NCBI RefSeq assembly: GCF_001668675.1
Contig: NZ_LZKQ01000117.1
Span: 1 to 46,732, forward strand
Length of the DNA stretch: 46,732 nucleotides
Direction of reading: 5' to 3'
From: Mycobacterium asiaticum
GTDB lineage: Bacteria > Actinomycetota > Actinomycetes > Mycobacteriales > Mycobacteriaceae
Of this stretch, positions 8,579 through 16,585 are shown piece by piece. A program made the position numbers and the translations under genes. Every line of letters begins with the position of its first letter. The first letter of the stretch is position 1. The notes under the pieces are model-generated. The model saw nothing but the letters and a program-made list of their open reading frames with translations, was not told the origin of the DNA and ran no database searches.

Positions 8579-8723
8579 CGAAATCGTCGCTTACTCCGAC
8601 TATCGCATAGAAGCGCGACGGGTCCCGGACTGCGCCATACGTTGATTCTCAACGCATCACGCGAAGCACGGCGTCAATGATCGGCCGCCGCCGGACAACT
8701 CGCGAAAACGAGGGAGTACACAC

Positions 8724-9059
8724 ATGGAACCCATGACTTTTCACCCCGTCGTCGCCGACCTCGGCGCGCAGGTAGTGCACCTCGGCGGCGCCGCTCTCGA
8801 AGCCGGTGACCGCGCGTCGCTGTCCGTGACCGGCCTGCCCCCGGCAGGGGCGGACGAGGTGTCCGCACTGGCTTCGACCGCCTTCCAGAACGAAGCGGCC
8901 TCGCTGCTGCGACTGCACGCGGCGGCCCAGCAGGAACTGATGCGCGCGGGTACGGCATTCATCGAGATCGCGCAAACATACATTGACGTCGACGAATCGG
9001 CGGCACGCGCGGTGGTGTTCAGTGCGCTGCCGATGTCGGCTCGTTGGTCGGCGGCCTAA
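8724..9059 (+). CDS. PE35-like PE family protein, short form
   Basis: This 111-residue protein is one PE domain of the PE35 kind: FHPVVADLGAQVVHLGGAA, GLPPAGADEVSALASTAF, AAAQQELMRAG, then YIDVDES, which fits the YxxxD/E T7SS signal. It is close in size to PE35 of ESX-1. GAGGGAG lies nine bases before the ATG. It is transcribed away from the longer PE35-like gene and ends 23 bases before the stop of the response regulator gene. It probably pairs with a PPE or WXG100 partner encoded elsewhere, since none is present here. Confidence 0.82.
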   Translation: MEPMTFHPVVADLGAQVVHLGGAALEAGDRASLSVTGLPPAGADEVSALASTAFQNEAASLLRLHAAAQQELMRAGTAFIEIAQTYIDVDESAARAVVFSALPMSARWSAA

Positions 9060-9082
9060 CCACGGCGGGCCGGGTCCGCGGG

Positions 9083-9766
9083 TCAGCGCGTAGGGCGCAC
9101 GGCCGGCTCGGGCGCCGCGGCGAATTCCTGTTCGGGCCGTCCCGTGGTCCCGTACCGCAACCCAACCGTGAGTTCGCCGGTGGTCGCCAGCGCGGCCAGG
9201 TAGCGCTGCGCGGTCGCCCTGGAGATGCCGATCGCGCCGGCGACCTGCGCCGCCGACATCGGTGCCGGCGCGGCTTGCAATGCCTGTAGGACGAGCTTCT
9301 TGGTGGGGGACGCCACGGGGGGCGCGGACTGCGCCGGAGCGACTTTGGGGCGTAGTGCATCCAGCGCGGAGTCCACGTCGGCGGCGCTGAGGTTGGGGCT
9401 GGACAGGATCTTGCGGTAGCGCGAGTACCCCGCCAGCCGGGCGGCCAGCTCGGTGGTCGCGAACGGCTTCACCAGATAGCTGAGTGCCCCGGCTGCCAGC
9501 GCGGCGCGGATCGTGTCGGCCTCGGTGGCCGCGGTCAGCACCATGCTGTCGCCGCGCAGTTCACGCACGAAGTCGACACCGGAGCCGTCCGGCAGGTAGA
9601 CGTCGACCAACGCGAGGTCCACCGGCTCGGCGTCCCGCGCCGCCGCGAGCGTGTTCGCGGTGGCGACCACCGTGAACCCCGGCATGGCTTCGACGATTCC
9701 CGCGTGCATGTTGGCGACGCGGAAATCGTCATCGACCACCAGCACGGTCAGGTCTGCGCTGCCCAT
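9083..9766 (-). CDS. CitB/DcuR-family response regulator
   Basis: This 227-residue regulator has a receiver domain (about 1-125) with the acidic triad DDD at 12-14, phospho-acceptor Asp55 (ALVDVYLPDG) and a conserved Lys in LVKPF. A C-terminal winged-helix-like DNA-binding part (about 155-215, with SAAQVAGAIGISRATAQRYLAAL) follows, as in CitB/DcuR proteins that answer to carboxylates. GGAGGAG precedes the ATG. The start overlaps the kinase gene by 19 bases, so the two are translationally coupled. It is the best candidate to bind the 22-bp boxes at 8557 and 11456. Confidence 0.88.
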   Translation of the reverse strand: MGSADLTVLVVDDDFRVANMHAGIVEAMPGFTVVATANTLAAARDAEPVDLALVDVYLPDGSGVDFVRELRGDSMVLTAATEADTIRAALAAGALSYLVKPFATTELAARLAGYSRYRKILSSPNLSAADVDSALDALRPKVAPAQSAPPVASPTKKLVLQALQAAPAPMSAAQVAGAIGISRATAQRYLAALATTGELTVGLRYGTTGRPEQEFAAAPEPAVRPTR

Positions 9767-11433
9767 TGCTCCTCCTCGGCCATCACACCCGGAAGCCGGG
9801 CGATGAACTCGGCACCGGTCAGCCCGCGCGATGCGGTCGGGTCGCCCGGACTCGACAACCAGAGCTCGCCGCCGAGTGCGCGGCTGATCTGGCGGGACAA
9901 CGCCAGCCCGATGCCGCGGCCGCCCGGGATTCCGGAGTCCGGCTTCGTGGAGGTGCCTTCGGTGAACAACAGGTCCACGAAGTCAGCCGGCACCCCGTCG
10001 CCGCTATCGGCGACGGTGACGTGCAGGGTCGAATCCTGTTGCAGCAGCTCTACTTCCACCGCCTTTGTGCCGTTGCCGCCGATCCGGGCCGCATCGATCG
10101 CGTTGTCGATCAAGTTGCCCACCACCGTGGTGACGTCCACCGGAAGTTCGAGCCGACCCGACACCCAGGTGTTCTCGCCGACCTTCAGCGTGACGCCAGC
10201 CTCGCGGGCCGCAGCGGCCTTCGCCGCCAGGAATGCCTGCAGGTGGGTATCGCGGATGGCGTCGAGGCCGGGCACCGTCACACCCAGCGGACCGGCACCG
10301 AGCAATTCCTCCAGGTACGTCAGGCCCTCCTCGAGGTGCCCGGTGTGCAACAGCCCGTTGAGCAGGTGCAGCCGGTTGGCGAACTCGTGGCGCTGGGCGC
10401 GCAACGCGGTGCTCATCACTTGTACCGCGTCGAGTTGCCGGGTCAGCGACTCGACATCGGTGCGGTCGCGTACCACCAGCACGGTGCCCAGCTCGCGGCC
10501 CTCCCGCTGCACCTTGCGCGCCGACACCACCACGATCCGATGGCCCACGGTGGCCAGCGTCGGCGCGGCGTCAGCGGCGTGGAACACATCGAGAACCCTT
10601 GGTGTCAAACCGATCTCGTCGATCCGGCGACCCAGCCGGCTACCGATTTCGAGCAACCGGCACGCCTCGTCGTTGACGAAGGTGATGCTGCCGGTCTCGT
10701 CGGCGGCCAGCACACCCTCGCCGATCCCGTGCAGCACCGCCGCCTGGGTGCGAACCAGCTCGGCCATCTCGGCCGGCCGCAACCCCAGGGTCATGCCGCG
10801 CCACCGCCGCGCCAGTGCCACCGAGCCGACCACACCGATCAGCAGGGCCGCGCCGCCCAGCGGGGCCAGCACCCGCAGGTTCTTGGAGAACTGTTCGTCG
10901 AACTCCTTGGTGGAGATGCCGACGCTGACCATGCCCAGCACCCGGTTCGTACCAGGTTCCAGCACAGGCACTTTCGCGACGATCGACCGGCCCAGGGTGC
11001 CGGATTGATGAAGCACTTGCTCGTGCCCGGCCAACGCCTGCGCGGGATCGGTGCTCACCTTGCGGCCCAGTTCGTCGCGATGGGGGTGGGCCAGGCGTAC
11101 CCCTTGGGTGTTGGTGATGACCACGAACAGCACGTGGGTGCGCTGCTCGACGCGGGAGGCGACGGTCTGCAGCGGGCCGGCCGCCAGCTGCGACACCGTG
11201 GCGGGATCGGGAGTGATCGCAGCGTCGTCATACCGGGCGATGTTGTTCAGCACGGTGGGGGATGAGGCCACGACGCGGGCGATGTCCATGGCGTGCACAC
11301 CGTATTGCAGGTCCAGCCGGTGCCGGTTGAACTCGGCAAACAGCACGAACGCGACGATCAGCGTCAGCGTGACCAGCACCAGCTGCAACAACAGCACCCG
11401 GCTGGCGAGCCGCATGTCGATGCGACCGGGCAT
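9748..11433 (-). CDS. CitA/DcuS-type sensor histidine kinase
   Basis: This 561-residue membrane kinase has TM1 (about 12-33), an extracytoplasmic PAS-like sensor domain (about 40-185), TM2 (about 188-208), a cytosolic PAS domain (about 225-320), a DcuS/CitA-type H-box with His349 in RAQRHEFANRL, and an HATPase domain with N-box DNAIDAA, G1 DSGDGVP and G2 GRGIGLALS. In this family the outer PAS domain senses small di- or tricarboxylates; the ligand here is unknown. The start at 11433 lies 6 bases after a TAGTGT -10, so the mRNA is probably leaderless. Confidence 0.9.
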   Translation of the reverse strand: MPGRIDMRLASRVLLLQLVLVTLTLIVAFVLFAEFNRHRLDLQYGVHAMDIARVVASSPTVLNNIARYDDAAITPDPATVSQLAAGPLQTVASRVEQRTHVLFVVITNTQGVRLAHPHRDELGRKVSTDPAQALAGHEQVLHQSGTLGRSIVAKVPVLEPGTNRVLGMVSVGISTKEFDEQFSKNLRVLAPLGGAALLIGVVGSVALARRWRGMTLGLRPAEMAELVRTQAAVLHGIGEGVLAADETGSITFVNDEACRLLEIGSRLGRRIDEIGLTPRVLDVFHAADAAPTLATVGHRIVVVSARKVQREGRELGTVLVVRDRTDVESLTRQLDAVQVMSTALRAQRHEFANRLHLLNGLLHTGHLEEGLTYLEELLGAGPLGVTVPGLDAIRDTHLQAFLAAKAAAAREAGVTLKVGENTWVSGRLELPVDVTTVVGNLIDNAIDAARIGGNGTKAVEVELLQQDSTLHVTVADSGDGVPADFVDLLFTEGTSTKPDSGIPGGRGIGLALSRQISRALGGELWLSSPGDPTASRGLTGAEFIARLPGVMAEEEQWAAQT

Positions 11434-11509
11434 GCCGGGACACTACCACGCGGCGATGAGCAGAATGCGCAAAACTAGCAAGCGATCGTGTTCCGCCTAC
11501 GATCAGCGC
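11434..11509. promoter_or_regulatory. Divergent leaderless promoters around a central 22-bp box (copy 2)
   Basis: On the minus strand TAGTGT (11440-11445) lies 6 bases before the kinase ATG. On the plus strand TACGAT (11498-11503) lies 6 bases before the epimerase ATG. The box at 11456-11477 (ATGAGCA, G, AATGCGCAAAACTA) covers the expected -35 place of the kinase promoter and abuts that of the epimerase promoter. One protein bound there could control both genes. Confidence 0.6.
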
Positions 11510-12415
11510 ATGCGCGACTCCAAGATCCTGATCACGGGCGTGACCGGCCAGGTCGCCGCCCCGGTTGCCCTGGCCCTGGCGGCCGACAACGAAGTGTGGG
11601 GCGTTGCCCGGTTCACCGACTCCGCGACCCGCAGCACCCTCGAGCAGTCCGGGGTGCGCTGCGCGGCGGTCAACCTGGCCGCCGGCGACTTCACCGGCCT
11701 GCCCGCCGACTTCGACTACGTACTGAATCTGGCGGTGGCGAAAAGCGGCAAGTGGGACAGGGATCTGGCCGCCAACGCCGAATCGGTCGGGTTGCTGATG
11801 GCGCATTGCCGGGATGCGAAGGCTTTCCTGCACTGCTCGTCGGCGGCGGTCTACGACCCGCCGGACGACGCGCTGCGCGCCGAAAGCGCTGCGCTCGGGG
11901 ACAACCACAAACCGTTGTTTCCCACCTACTCGATCTCCAAGATCGCCGGCGAGGCGGTGGCCCGGTCGACCGCGCGGGTGTTGGGATTACCCACCATCAT
12001 CGCGCGGTTGAACGTGCCCTACGGGGACAACGGCGGCTGGCCGTTCTACCACATGGAGATGATGCTCGGCGGCATCCCGATTCCGGTACCGCCCGGGGAA
12101 CCGGCCCGCTACAACCCGATCCACCAGGACGACATCATCGCCACCATCCCGAAACTGCTTGCGGCCGCGTCGGTTCCGGCGACCACCGTGAACTGGGCCG
12201 GCAACCAGATCGTCAGCATCCAGGAGTGGTGTGGCTATCTGGGCACGCTGGTCGGCCGCGAGCCGGTGTTCAGCGAGAGCGCCCAGGCGTTGCGCGGCAA
12301 TCCCGTCGACGTCACCCGGTTGCACGAACTCATCGGTGGCGGCAGCACGGTGGACTGGCAGGACGGGTTGCGGCGGATGGCCGCGAAATATCACCCGGAC
12401 CTGGTCAGCGCGTAG
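11510..12415 (+). CDS. NAD-dependent epimerase/dehydratase family protein
   Basis: This 301-residue protein has a Rossmann N-terminus with the nucleotide-binding motif TGVTGQVA (about 8-15), a serine region (HCSSAAVY), and the catalytic YSIS-K pair in TYSISKIAGE, as in extended short-chain dehydrogenases. A substrate part with YNPIHQDDI, typical of NAD-epimerases, follows. The ATG at 11510 was chosen because a -10 box ends 6 bases upstream; longer upstream frames cross the kinase gene. The substrate may be a nucleotide sugar but this is not shown. Its promoter shares a box with the two-component system. Confidence 0.85.
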   Translation: MRDSKILITGVTGQVAAPVALALAADNEVWGVARFTDSATRSTLEQSGVRCAAVNLAAGDFTGLPADFDYVLNLAVAKSGKWDRDLAANAESVGLLMAHCRDAKAFLHCSSAAVYDPPDDALRAESAALGDNHKPLFPTYSISKIAGEAVARSTARVLGLPTIIARLNVPYGDNGGWPFYHMEMMLGGIPIPVPPGEPARYNPIHQDDIIATIPKLLAAASVPATTVNWAGNQIVSIQEWCGYLGTLVGREPVFSESAQALRGNPVDVTRLHELIGGGSTVDWQDGLRRMAAKYHPDLVSA

Positions 12416-12416
12416 C

Positions 12417-13238
12417 TCACAAGTAGTTCAGCAGCCGTTCGGCGAACACCGCGGGGTGTTCCCGGTGCATGAAGTGGCCGCCCGGTACTTCTTCGACGGT
12501 GTATTCGCCGTCGAATACCCGGGCGGCGAACCGATAGTCGGCCGGTTCGGCGATCGGGTCATCGAGACCGGCGAAAACCACCGTGGGCACCGTGATCCGC
12601 GCCTTCAGCGACGCGGACGGCACCGGGGACAGTTTGCGGTAATACCCGAACGCCGCGTTCAGGCTGGCCGGGTTCGCGAAGCTGGCGCGCACCGCGTCGA
12701 ACTCGCCGGGCTCGGGCGTCCAGGTGGGCGACCATCGACGGTAGATCTCCGGCAATGCGGCAAAATCATTGCGCGCGAATCGCTTTGGCGCGCCGGGCAA
12801 CTTGTAGGCGGCGAAATGTCGCACGCCCCAGATCTTTCTCAGCGTCGGCTTGAGCGCGGCGGGGTGGGGGATGCCGATCACGAGCAGCTTCCGCACCCGG
12901 TCAGGGCGCAAACCCGCGGCACCGTAGGCGGCCGAGGCTCCCCAGTCATGCCCGATCAGGATGGCCTCCGTGGCACCCAGCGCGTCGATCAACGCCAACG
13001 GGTCGCGGGCCAGCGTCTCCTGGTCGGGATCGCGGTCCGGAATCGCACTCGGGTGGTATCCACGCATGAACGGACTGACCGCGTGGTACCCCTTCGCGGC
13101 GATCCGCGGTCGCAGGTGATCCCACGAATGAGCGGTATCCGGAAACCCGTGCAGCATCAGCACCAGCGGCCCGGAACCCTCCTCGAGATAGGCGAAGCGC
13201 AGCCCGTTGGCGTCGACGTAGCTGATCTCATCGGCCAT
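12417..13238 (-). CDS. Alpha/beta hydrolase, epoxide-hydrolase-like
   Basis: This 273-residue hydrolase has the oxyanion motif LHGFPD, a nucleophile elbow GHDWGAS with Asp in the nucleophile place (as in epoxide hydrolases and dehalogenases), and the C-terminal catalytic His in PGGHFMHREHP. The acid residue is probably the Asp in FAGLDDPIAEP. It is convergent with the epimerase gene with one base between the stops. A TAGCGT box ends 7 bases before the ATG. The substrate is unknown; epoxide hydrolysis is a family-based guess. Confidence 0.85.
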   Translation of the reverse strand: MADEISYVDANGLRFAYLEEGSGPLVLMLHGFPDTAHSWDHLRPRIAAKGYHAVSPFMRGYHPSAIPDRDPDQETLARDPLALIDALGATEAILIGHDWGASAAYGAAGLRPDRVRKLLVIGIPHPAALKPTLRKIWGVRHFAAYKLPGAPKRFARNDFAALPEIYRRWSPTWTPEPGEFDAVRASFANPASLNAAFGYYRKLSPVPSASLKARITVPTVVFAGLDDPIAEPADYRFAARVFDGEYTVEEVPGGHFMHREHPAVFAERLLNYL

Positions 13239-13245
13239 GACGGGG

Positions 13246-13251
13246 ACGCTA
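13246..13251 (-). promoter_or_regulatory. -10 box (TAGCGT) of a leaderless hydrolase transcript
   Basis: Read on the minus strand the box is TAGCGT and lies 7 bases before the ATG at 13238. No ribosome binding site fits between them. Confidence 0.5.
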
Positions 13252-13279
13252 CGCCACTAGGGGGCGCAGCGGGTCCGCA

Positions 13280-14056
13280 TCACATCACCGCGCCTCCATT
13301 GACCCCGAGCACCTGGCCGGTGATGAAACTCGCCTCCGGCGAGCACAGGAAGCCGACCGCAGCCGCGATGTCATCGGCCGAGCCCATGCGACCCACTGGA
13401 ATTCGCTTCGCCAATTGATCGGGCGCACCGAGTCGGCCCTCGGCCTGCCACTGCCGCGACATCGGCGTGTCGATACTGGACGGTGGGACGTTGTTGACCG
13501 TGATCCCGTGCGGCGCATACTCGCTGGCGAGCGATTTCGTCAGGGTGATGACCGCACCCTTGGCGGCGGCGTAGTGGGCCATATTCGCCGAGCCCCGCTG
13601 CGCGCTCGACGAGGACACCATCACGATCCTGCCCCACCCCGCGGCGACCATGTCCGGCAGTGCGACCTGACAGCAGTGAAAGGTCCCCGTCAGGTTGATG
13701 TCGATGATCTCGGCCCACGACTCGACGGTGATGTCGGCGAAGGGCGCAAACGCCGCCTTGCCCGCACTGGTCACCAGGACGGCGACGGAACCCAGCTCGG
13801 CTCGTACCGCACCGAACGCCGCCTCGACGCCGGGCCGGTCCCGTACGTCGACCTCGATACCCGTTGCGGTGATACCGTTTTCACCCAGCTCCGCGGCGAC
13901 CCGCCGGGCGGCGCCGCCGTCGATATCGAGCACCGCGACCCGGTGACCGCGGCGGCCGAGCTCATGACAGATGGCCTCGCCGATTCCCGACGCGCCACCG
14001 GTAACCGCCGCCACCCGATCCTGCACCGACAACCCGGTACCCCCTTCAAGACTCAT
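13280..14056 (-). CDS. SDR family oxidoreductase
   Basis: This 258-residue classical short-chain dehydrogenase has the cofactor motif TGGASGIG (about 19-26), an Asp after the second strand (VLDIDGG) that favours NAD(H), VTSAGKAAF in place of the usual NNAG, catalytic Ser in VSSSSAQRG, and Tyr-Lys in YAAAK. The C-terminal ITGQVLGVNGGAVM is typical. The start overlaps the end of the tautomerase gene by 11 bases, so the two are coupled. The substrate is unknown; 3-oxoacyl or hydroxy-acid reduction is possible. Confidence 0.88.
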   Translation of the reverse strand: MSLEGGTGLSVQDRVAAVTGGASGIGEAICHELGRRGHRVAVLDIDGGAARRVAAELGENGITATGIEVDVRDRPGVEAAFGAVRAELGSVAVLVTSAGKAAFAPFADITVESWAEIIDINLTGTFHCCQVALPDMVAAGWGRIVMVSSSSAQRGSANMAHYAAAKGAVITLTKSLASEYAPHGITVNNVPPSSIDTPMSRQWQAEGRLGAPDQLAKRIPVGRMGSADDIAAAVGFLCSPEASFITGQVLGVNGGAVM

Positions 14057-14477
14057 CCGTCAGATCCTGCACATCGCGGCGGTATACGACGCTGCCGGCA
14101 CCCGCCCAATTACCTTCCGGCACCTCGTGGATCAATGTCCACACGTGGTATGCGCGCGGACCCACCGGGTCGATGTCCGCCGCCGCGCAGACCGCTGCAT
14201 GTACATCGGCGGCCAGCTGCTCCTTACCCGCCGTCGACAACGCCGCGTCGAACGCCGTCACATCAACCCGGAACCGGGGTTCGCCGGGATGCCGCCCGCC
14301 GACCAACTGCGCCTCAGGGTCGGTCGGGTGCAGATAGACCACGGTGTTGTCCCGCAGGAACGGGGTGTCCGGCGCGCGTTCGGCGCGCAGCAGCGCCGTG
14401 ACCAGTTCGTCGGCCAGCGTCCGTAACGCGTCATCACGAATCGATCCGCGCACGTACGTCAGATCGATCATCGGCAC
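14046..14477 (-). CDS. Tautomerase superfamily protein, GTG start gives Pro-1
   Basis: This 143-residue protein has the tautomerase pattern: PMIDLTYVRGSI at the N-terminus, then a helix (DDALRTLADELVTALL), strands with VVYLHP, and a second repeat-like half. In this family the catalytic base is Pro-1, exposed after Met removal. Starting at the GTG at 14477 gives Met-Pro-Met-Ile-Asp; an ATG two codons later would lose the proline. A TACGCT -10 (14484-14489) ends 6 bases before this GTG, which supports the same start. It is coupled to the SDR gene downstream. Confidence 0.82.
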   Translation of the reverse strand: MPMIDLTYVRGSIRDDALRTLADELVTALLRAERAPDTPFLRDNTVVYLHPTDPEAQLVGGRHPGEPRFRVDVTAFDAALSTAGKEQLAADVHAAVCAAADIDPVGPRAYHVWTLIHEVPEGNWAGAGSVVYRRDVQDLTDES

Positions 14478-14483
14478 TTGGCG

Positions 14484-14489
14484 AGCGTA
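14484..14489 (-). promoter_or_regulatory. -10 box (TACGCT) of the tautomerase-SDR operon
   Basis: On the minus strand TACGCT is followed by 6 bases and then the GTG at 14477, the arrangement of a leaderless mycobacterial transcript. Confidence 0.5.
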
Positions 14490-14598
14490 ACCGCTGTGTC
14501 GATCGGCTTTTCCGCGGCCGCGCCGCGATAGTGTTACGCCCGGCAAACCCCGGTGGCGATGCGGTGCCGCGTTGGCCGGCCCGCGGGGAGGAGAGCGG

Positions 14599-15432
14599 AT
14601 GGCAGCCGTCGCCCCCACCCGCGCCGCGGCGCACCGCGGACTCTGGCCGCGCCTGGTGGGCGGCGCCGCGCTTGTCGTCCTCGGTGTGTGCGCGGCCGGC
14701 GTGCTGGTGACCGCGCCCCGCCCGACCACCGGCAGCCTGGCCACGCGCACCAACTGGGTGCTGGCGACCGCGCTGCCGGTGAGTACCGATTTCCCGCAGG
14801 ACTGGGGTTATTCGTTGACCGGACGGCTGGAGCGCCCCGAGACGGCGCCCGTATCCAGGACCGTCTCCAAAGCGTCGGGTCCGCAAAGCCAGGGTCCGGT
14901 CGCCGCGCTGTATGCCCCGGACACCTGCAGGGATATCCCCGCCGTCCTCGACCACGGCGGTTCCGCGCTGGCTGCCTTCGTGCACGTGGACCGGTACGCC
15001 CAATTGTTCGTCCAGGACGCTCCGCCGGCCGATGCCGCAGCTACCGGGGAGTCGCATGAGCACGGCCCCAACGCCCGCTTCGCGATCTGGGTCGTCGAGG
15101 ACGGTCCGGGGCAGATCGCACAGTACTCGGACTGGCTGGACCGTTGCGGCTCATACCAAGTCACCAATCACTTTCTGGACGGCGAGGTCAAGAACCGGCG
15201 CGAGGTGACCACGTCGGTAGAGGCGCGTTCGGCCGAGGGCGCCGACGCAGCGGTCGCGGTGACCCGCACATTCAAGCCGATCGCCGGGCGTGACCCGGCG
15301 TCGACTTACCACGTCGAGTACTACGCCGTGCGTGGCGTGCTGCTGGAGTGCACGATCTACCTGGAAGGCGACGAACTCGGCCGGGCGAAGCAGATCGCGG
15401 CACGCACGCTGCAAAGGTTGCGTGCGTTGTGA
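14599..15432 (+). CDS. Membrane-anchored exported protein of unknown function
   Basis: This 277-residue protein has one membrane segment near the N-terminus (about 20-40, with LVGGAALVVLGVCAAGVLVTA) and an exported part with three cysteines. The pattern resembles mycobacterial sensor-like or lipoprotein-like exported domains such as PknH-type or DUF5642, but I do not assign it firmly. The ATG at 14599 has GGGGAGGAG 5-8 bases upstream and is preferred over an in-frame start 27 bases before. Its stop overlaps the GTG of the next gene (GTGA), and the two proteins share a general design, so they probably act together. Confidence 0.75.
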   Translation: MAAVAPTRAAAHRGLWPRLVGGAALVVLGVCAAGVLVTAPRPTTGSLATRTNWVLATALPVSTDFPQDWGYSLTGRLERPETAPVSRTVSKASGPQSQGPVAALYAPDTCRDIPAVLDHGGSALAAFVHVDRYAQLFVQDAPPADAAATGESHEHGPNARFAIWVVEDGPGQIAQYSDWLDRCGSYQVTNHFLDGEVKNRREVTTSVEARSAEGADAAVAVTRTFKPIAGRDPASTYHVEYYAVRGVLLECTIYLEGDELGRAKQIAARTLQRLRAL

Positions 15433-16157
15433 ATTCGCGAACTCCCTGGTTGGTCACCGGCGCGCTGTGCGTCATCGCGGCGGCGGCGGTGCTGGTTTCG
15501 GTCCCGGCCGTGCTCAAATCCGAACGCCATCAAGATAATTCGAGCCAGGGCGCACTGGCCCCGAACCTCGCCGCACTCAACGATCGGCAGCTGGCCGATC
15601 TGCTGCCCAAGGAGCAGGACTTCCCGGCCTCCTGGACGGTCAGCGAAATCAAGCAACTCTCGGATACGTTCGGTTACTTCAGGTATCACGTCGACGACGA
15701 GGGCCTGGGCATCAACCCGGTGGAGTGCTTCTCGGTGCTCGGCGTGGCATCCACCGGCGCCTTCGATGCGGCCGAGGTCTTCGGACATGACCGCGCCGAT
15801 CCGCCGGAGGTCGCCGCCCGCAGGGACATTCGACTGATGATCGGCCGGGAGTTCGACTCCGCGGGGTTCGACGCATTCACCGGTCAGGTTTCACGGTGCC
15901 TGCAGTTCAGCAGTGCCGCCGCGGGCAGCTACACCGTTCGTATCCTCGAGGACACGCGCGCCGGCGGCGGGCCGCAACGGTTCCGCTATTCGGTCACCAC
16001 CACAATCGGCACCGACCCGTCCGACGAAACGCGTACCGACTACTACTCCTACGCGCGCACCTCGGGATTGATCCTGACCGGCGCGGCCAGCACCGGCCAC
16101 CAACAAGCCTTCGACGCACTGTTCGACAGCACGCTGAGCCGGATCGTCAACCGCTGA
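15429..16157 (+). CDS. Membrane-anchored exported protein, DUF5642-like
   Basis: This 242-residue protein has one N-terminal membrane segment (about 6-26) and an exported domain with LADLLPKEQDFPASWTVSE and paired cysteines, close to the pattern I recall for DUF5642, a mycobacterial exported domain of unknown role. The GTG start overlaps the stop of the previous gene. A strong hairpin that could end transcription follows. The domain name is a memory-based match and should be taken with care. Confidence 0.75.
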   Translation: MNSRTPWLVTGALCVIAAAAVLVSVPAVLKSERHQDNSSQGALAPNLAALNDRQLADLLPKEQDFPASWTVSEIKQLSDTFGYFRYHVDDEGLGINPVECFSVLGVASTGAFDAAEVFGHDRADPPEVAARRDIRLMIGREFDSAGFDAFTGQVSRCLQFSSAAAGSYTVRILEDTRAGGGPQRFRYSVTTTIGTDPSDETRTDYYSYARTSGLILTGAASTGHQQAFDALFDSTLSRIVNR

Positions 16158-16159
16158 GG

Positions 16160-16229
16160 CCGGCTCTCAAACGGGAAATGGTTCCGAACCCGAGGGTCCG
16201 GAACCATCCCAGCGATCGATCAGAGCCGG
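16160..16229. terminator. Nested hairpin between convergent genes
   Basis: An outer pair, CCGGCTCT (16160-16167) and AGAGCCGG (16222-16229), encloses a strong inner hairpin. The inner hairpin has ATGGTTCCG (16178-16186) pairing with CGGAACCAT (16199-16207), and an ACCC/GGGT step inside. There is no U tract. It sits between convergent stops and probably ends both transcripts. Confidence 0.6.
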
Positions 16230-16489
16230 TCTGAATCGGCGCCCTTGTAGTAGCGAGTCAGGAATCCGGTCGCGCCGATGGCCGCGGCGATTCCGACCAC
16301 GGCGGTGAACACCAGGCTGAAAGCCATCGACCCGGCGAACCAGCCGAACGTCATGGCGATGTAGACCATCCAGAGCAGCCGGAAGAAGGACGCGGCGGCC
16401 AGGACGGCCAGGCTGATGCCGATCCAGAGGCTGCGCTGCCGGTCGACACGGTTGATCTGCTGTTCGATGCCGGCGGGGACGATGTTCAT
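16220..16489 (-). CDS. Small membrane protein, two hydrophobic segments
   Basis: This 89-residue protein has a polar N-terminus, then two or three hydrophobic helices (about 23-50 and 54-77) and a short polar end (RYYKGADSDRL). The ATG at 16489 has GAGGAAGG upstream. The function is unknown. Its stop codon lies in the outer arm of the hairpin at 16160-16229. It follows the permease gene by about 100 bases on the same strand, so it may be part of that transcript. Confidence 0.7.
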   Translation of the reverse strand: MNIVPAGIEQQINRVDRQRSLWIGISLAVLAAASFFRLLWMVYIAMTFGWFAGSMAFSLVFTAVVGIAAAIGATGFLTRYYKGADSDRL

Positions 16490-16585
16490 GGTGTTGCCTT
16501 CCTCTCGTGGGGCGCCGCCTCGTTGGCGTCGTCGTTGCGCCAACTACACATCCGCCGCACGGCTACCGATCCCAACCCTGGCGCC

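Noticed and set aside
9704..11265. Long open frames on the plus strand over the sensor kinase and response regulator
   Set aside because: They are shadows caused by high GC; the minus-strand reading has full kinase and receiver motifs.
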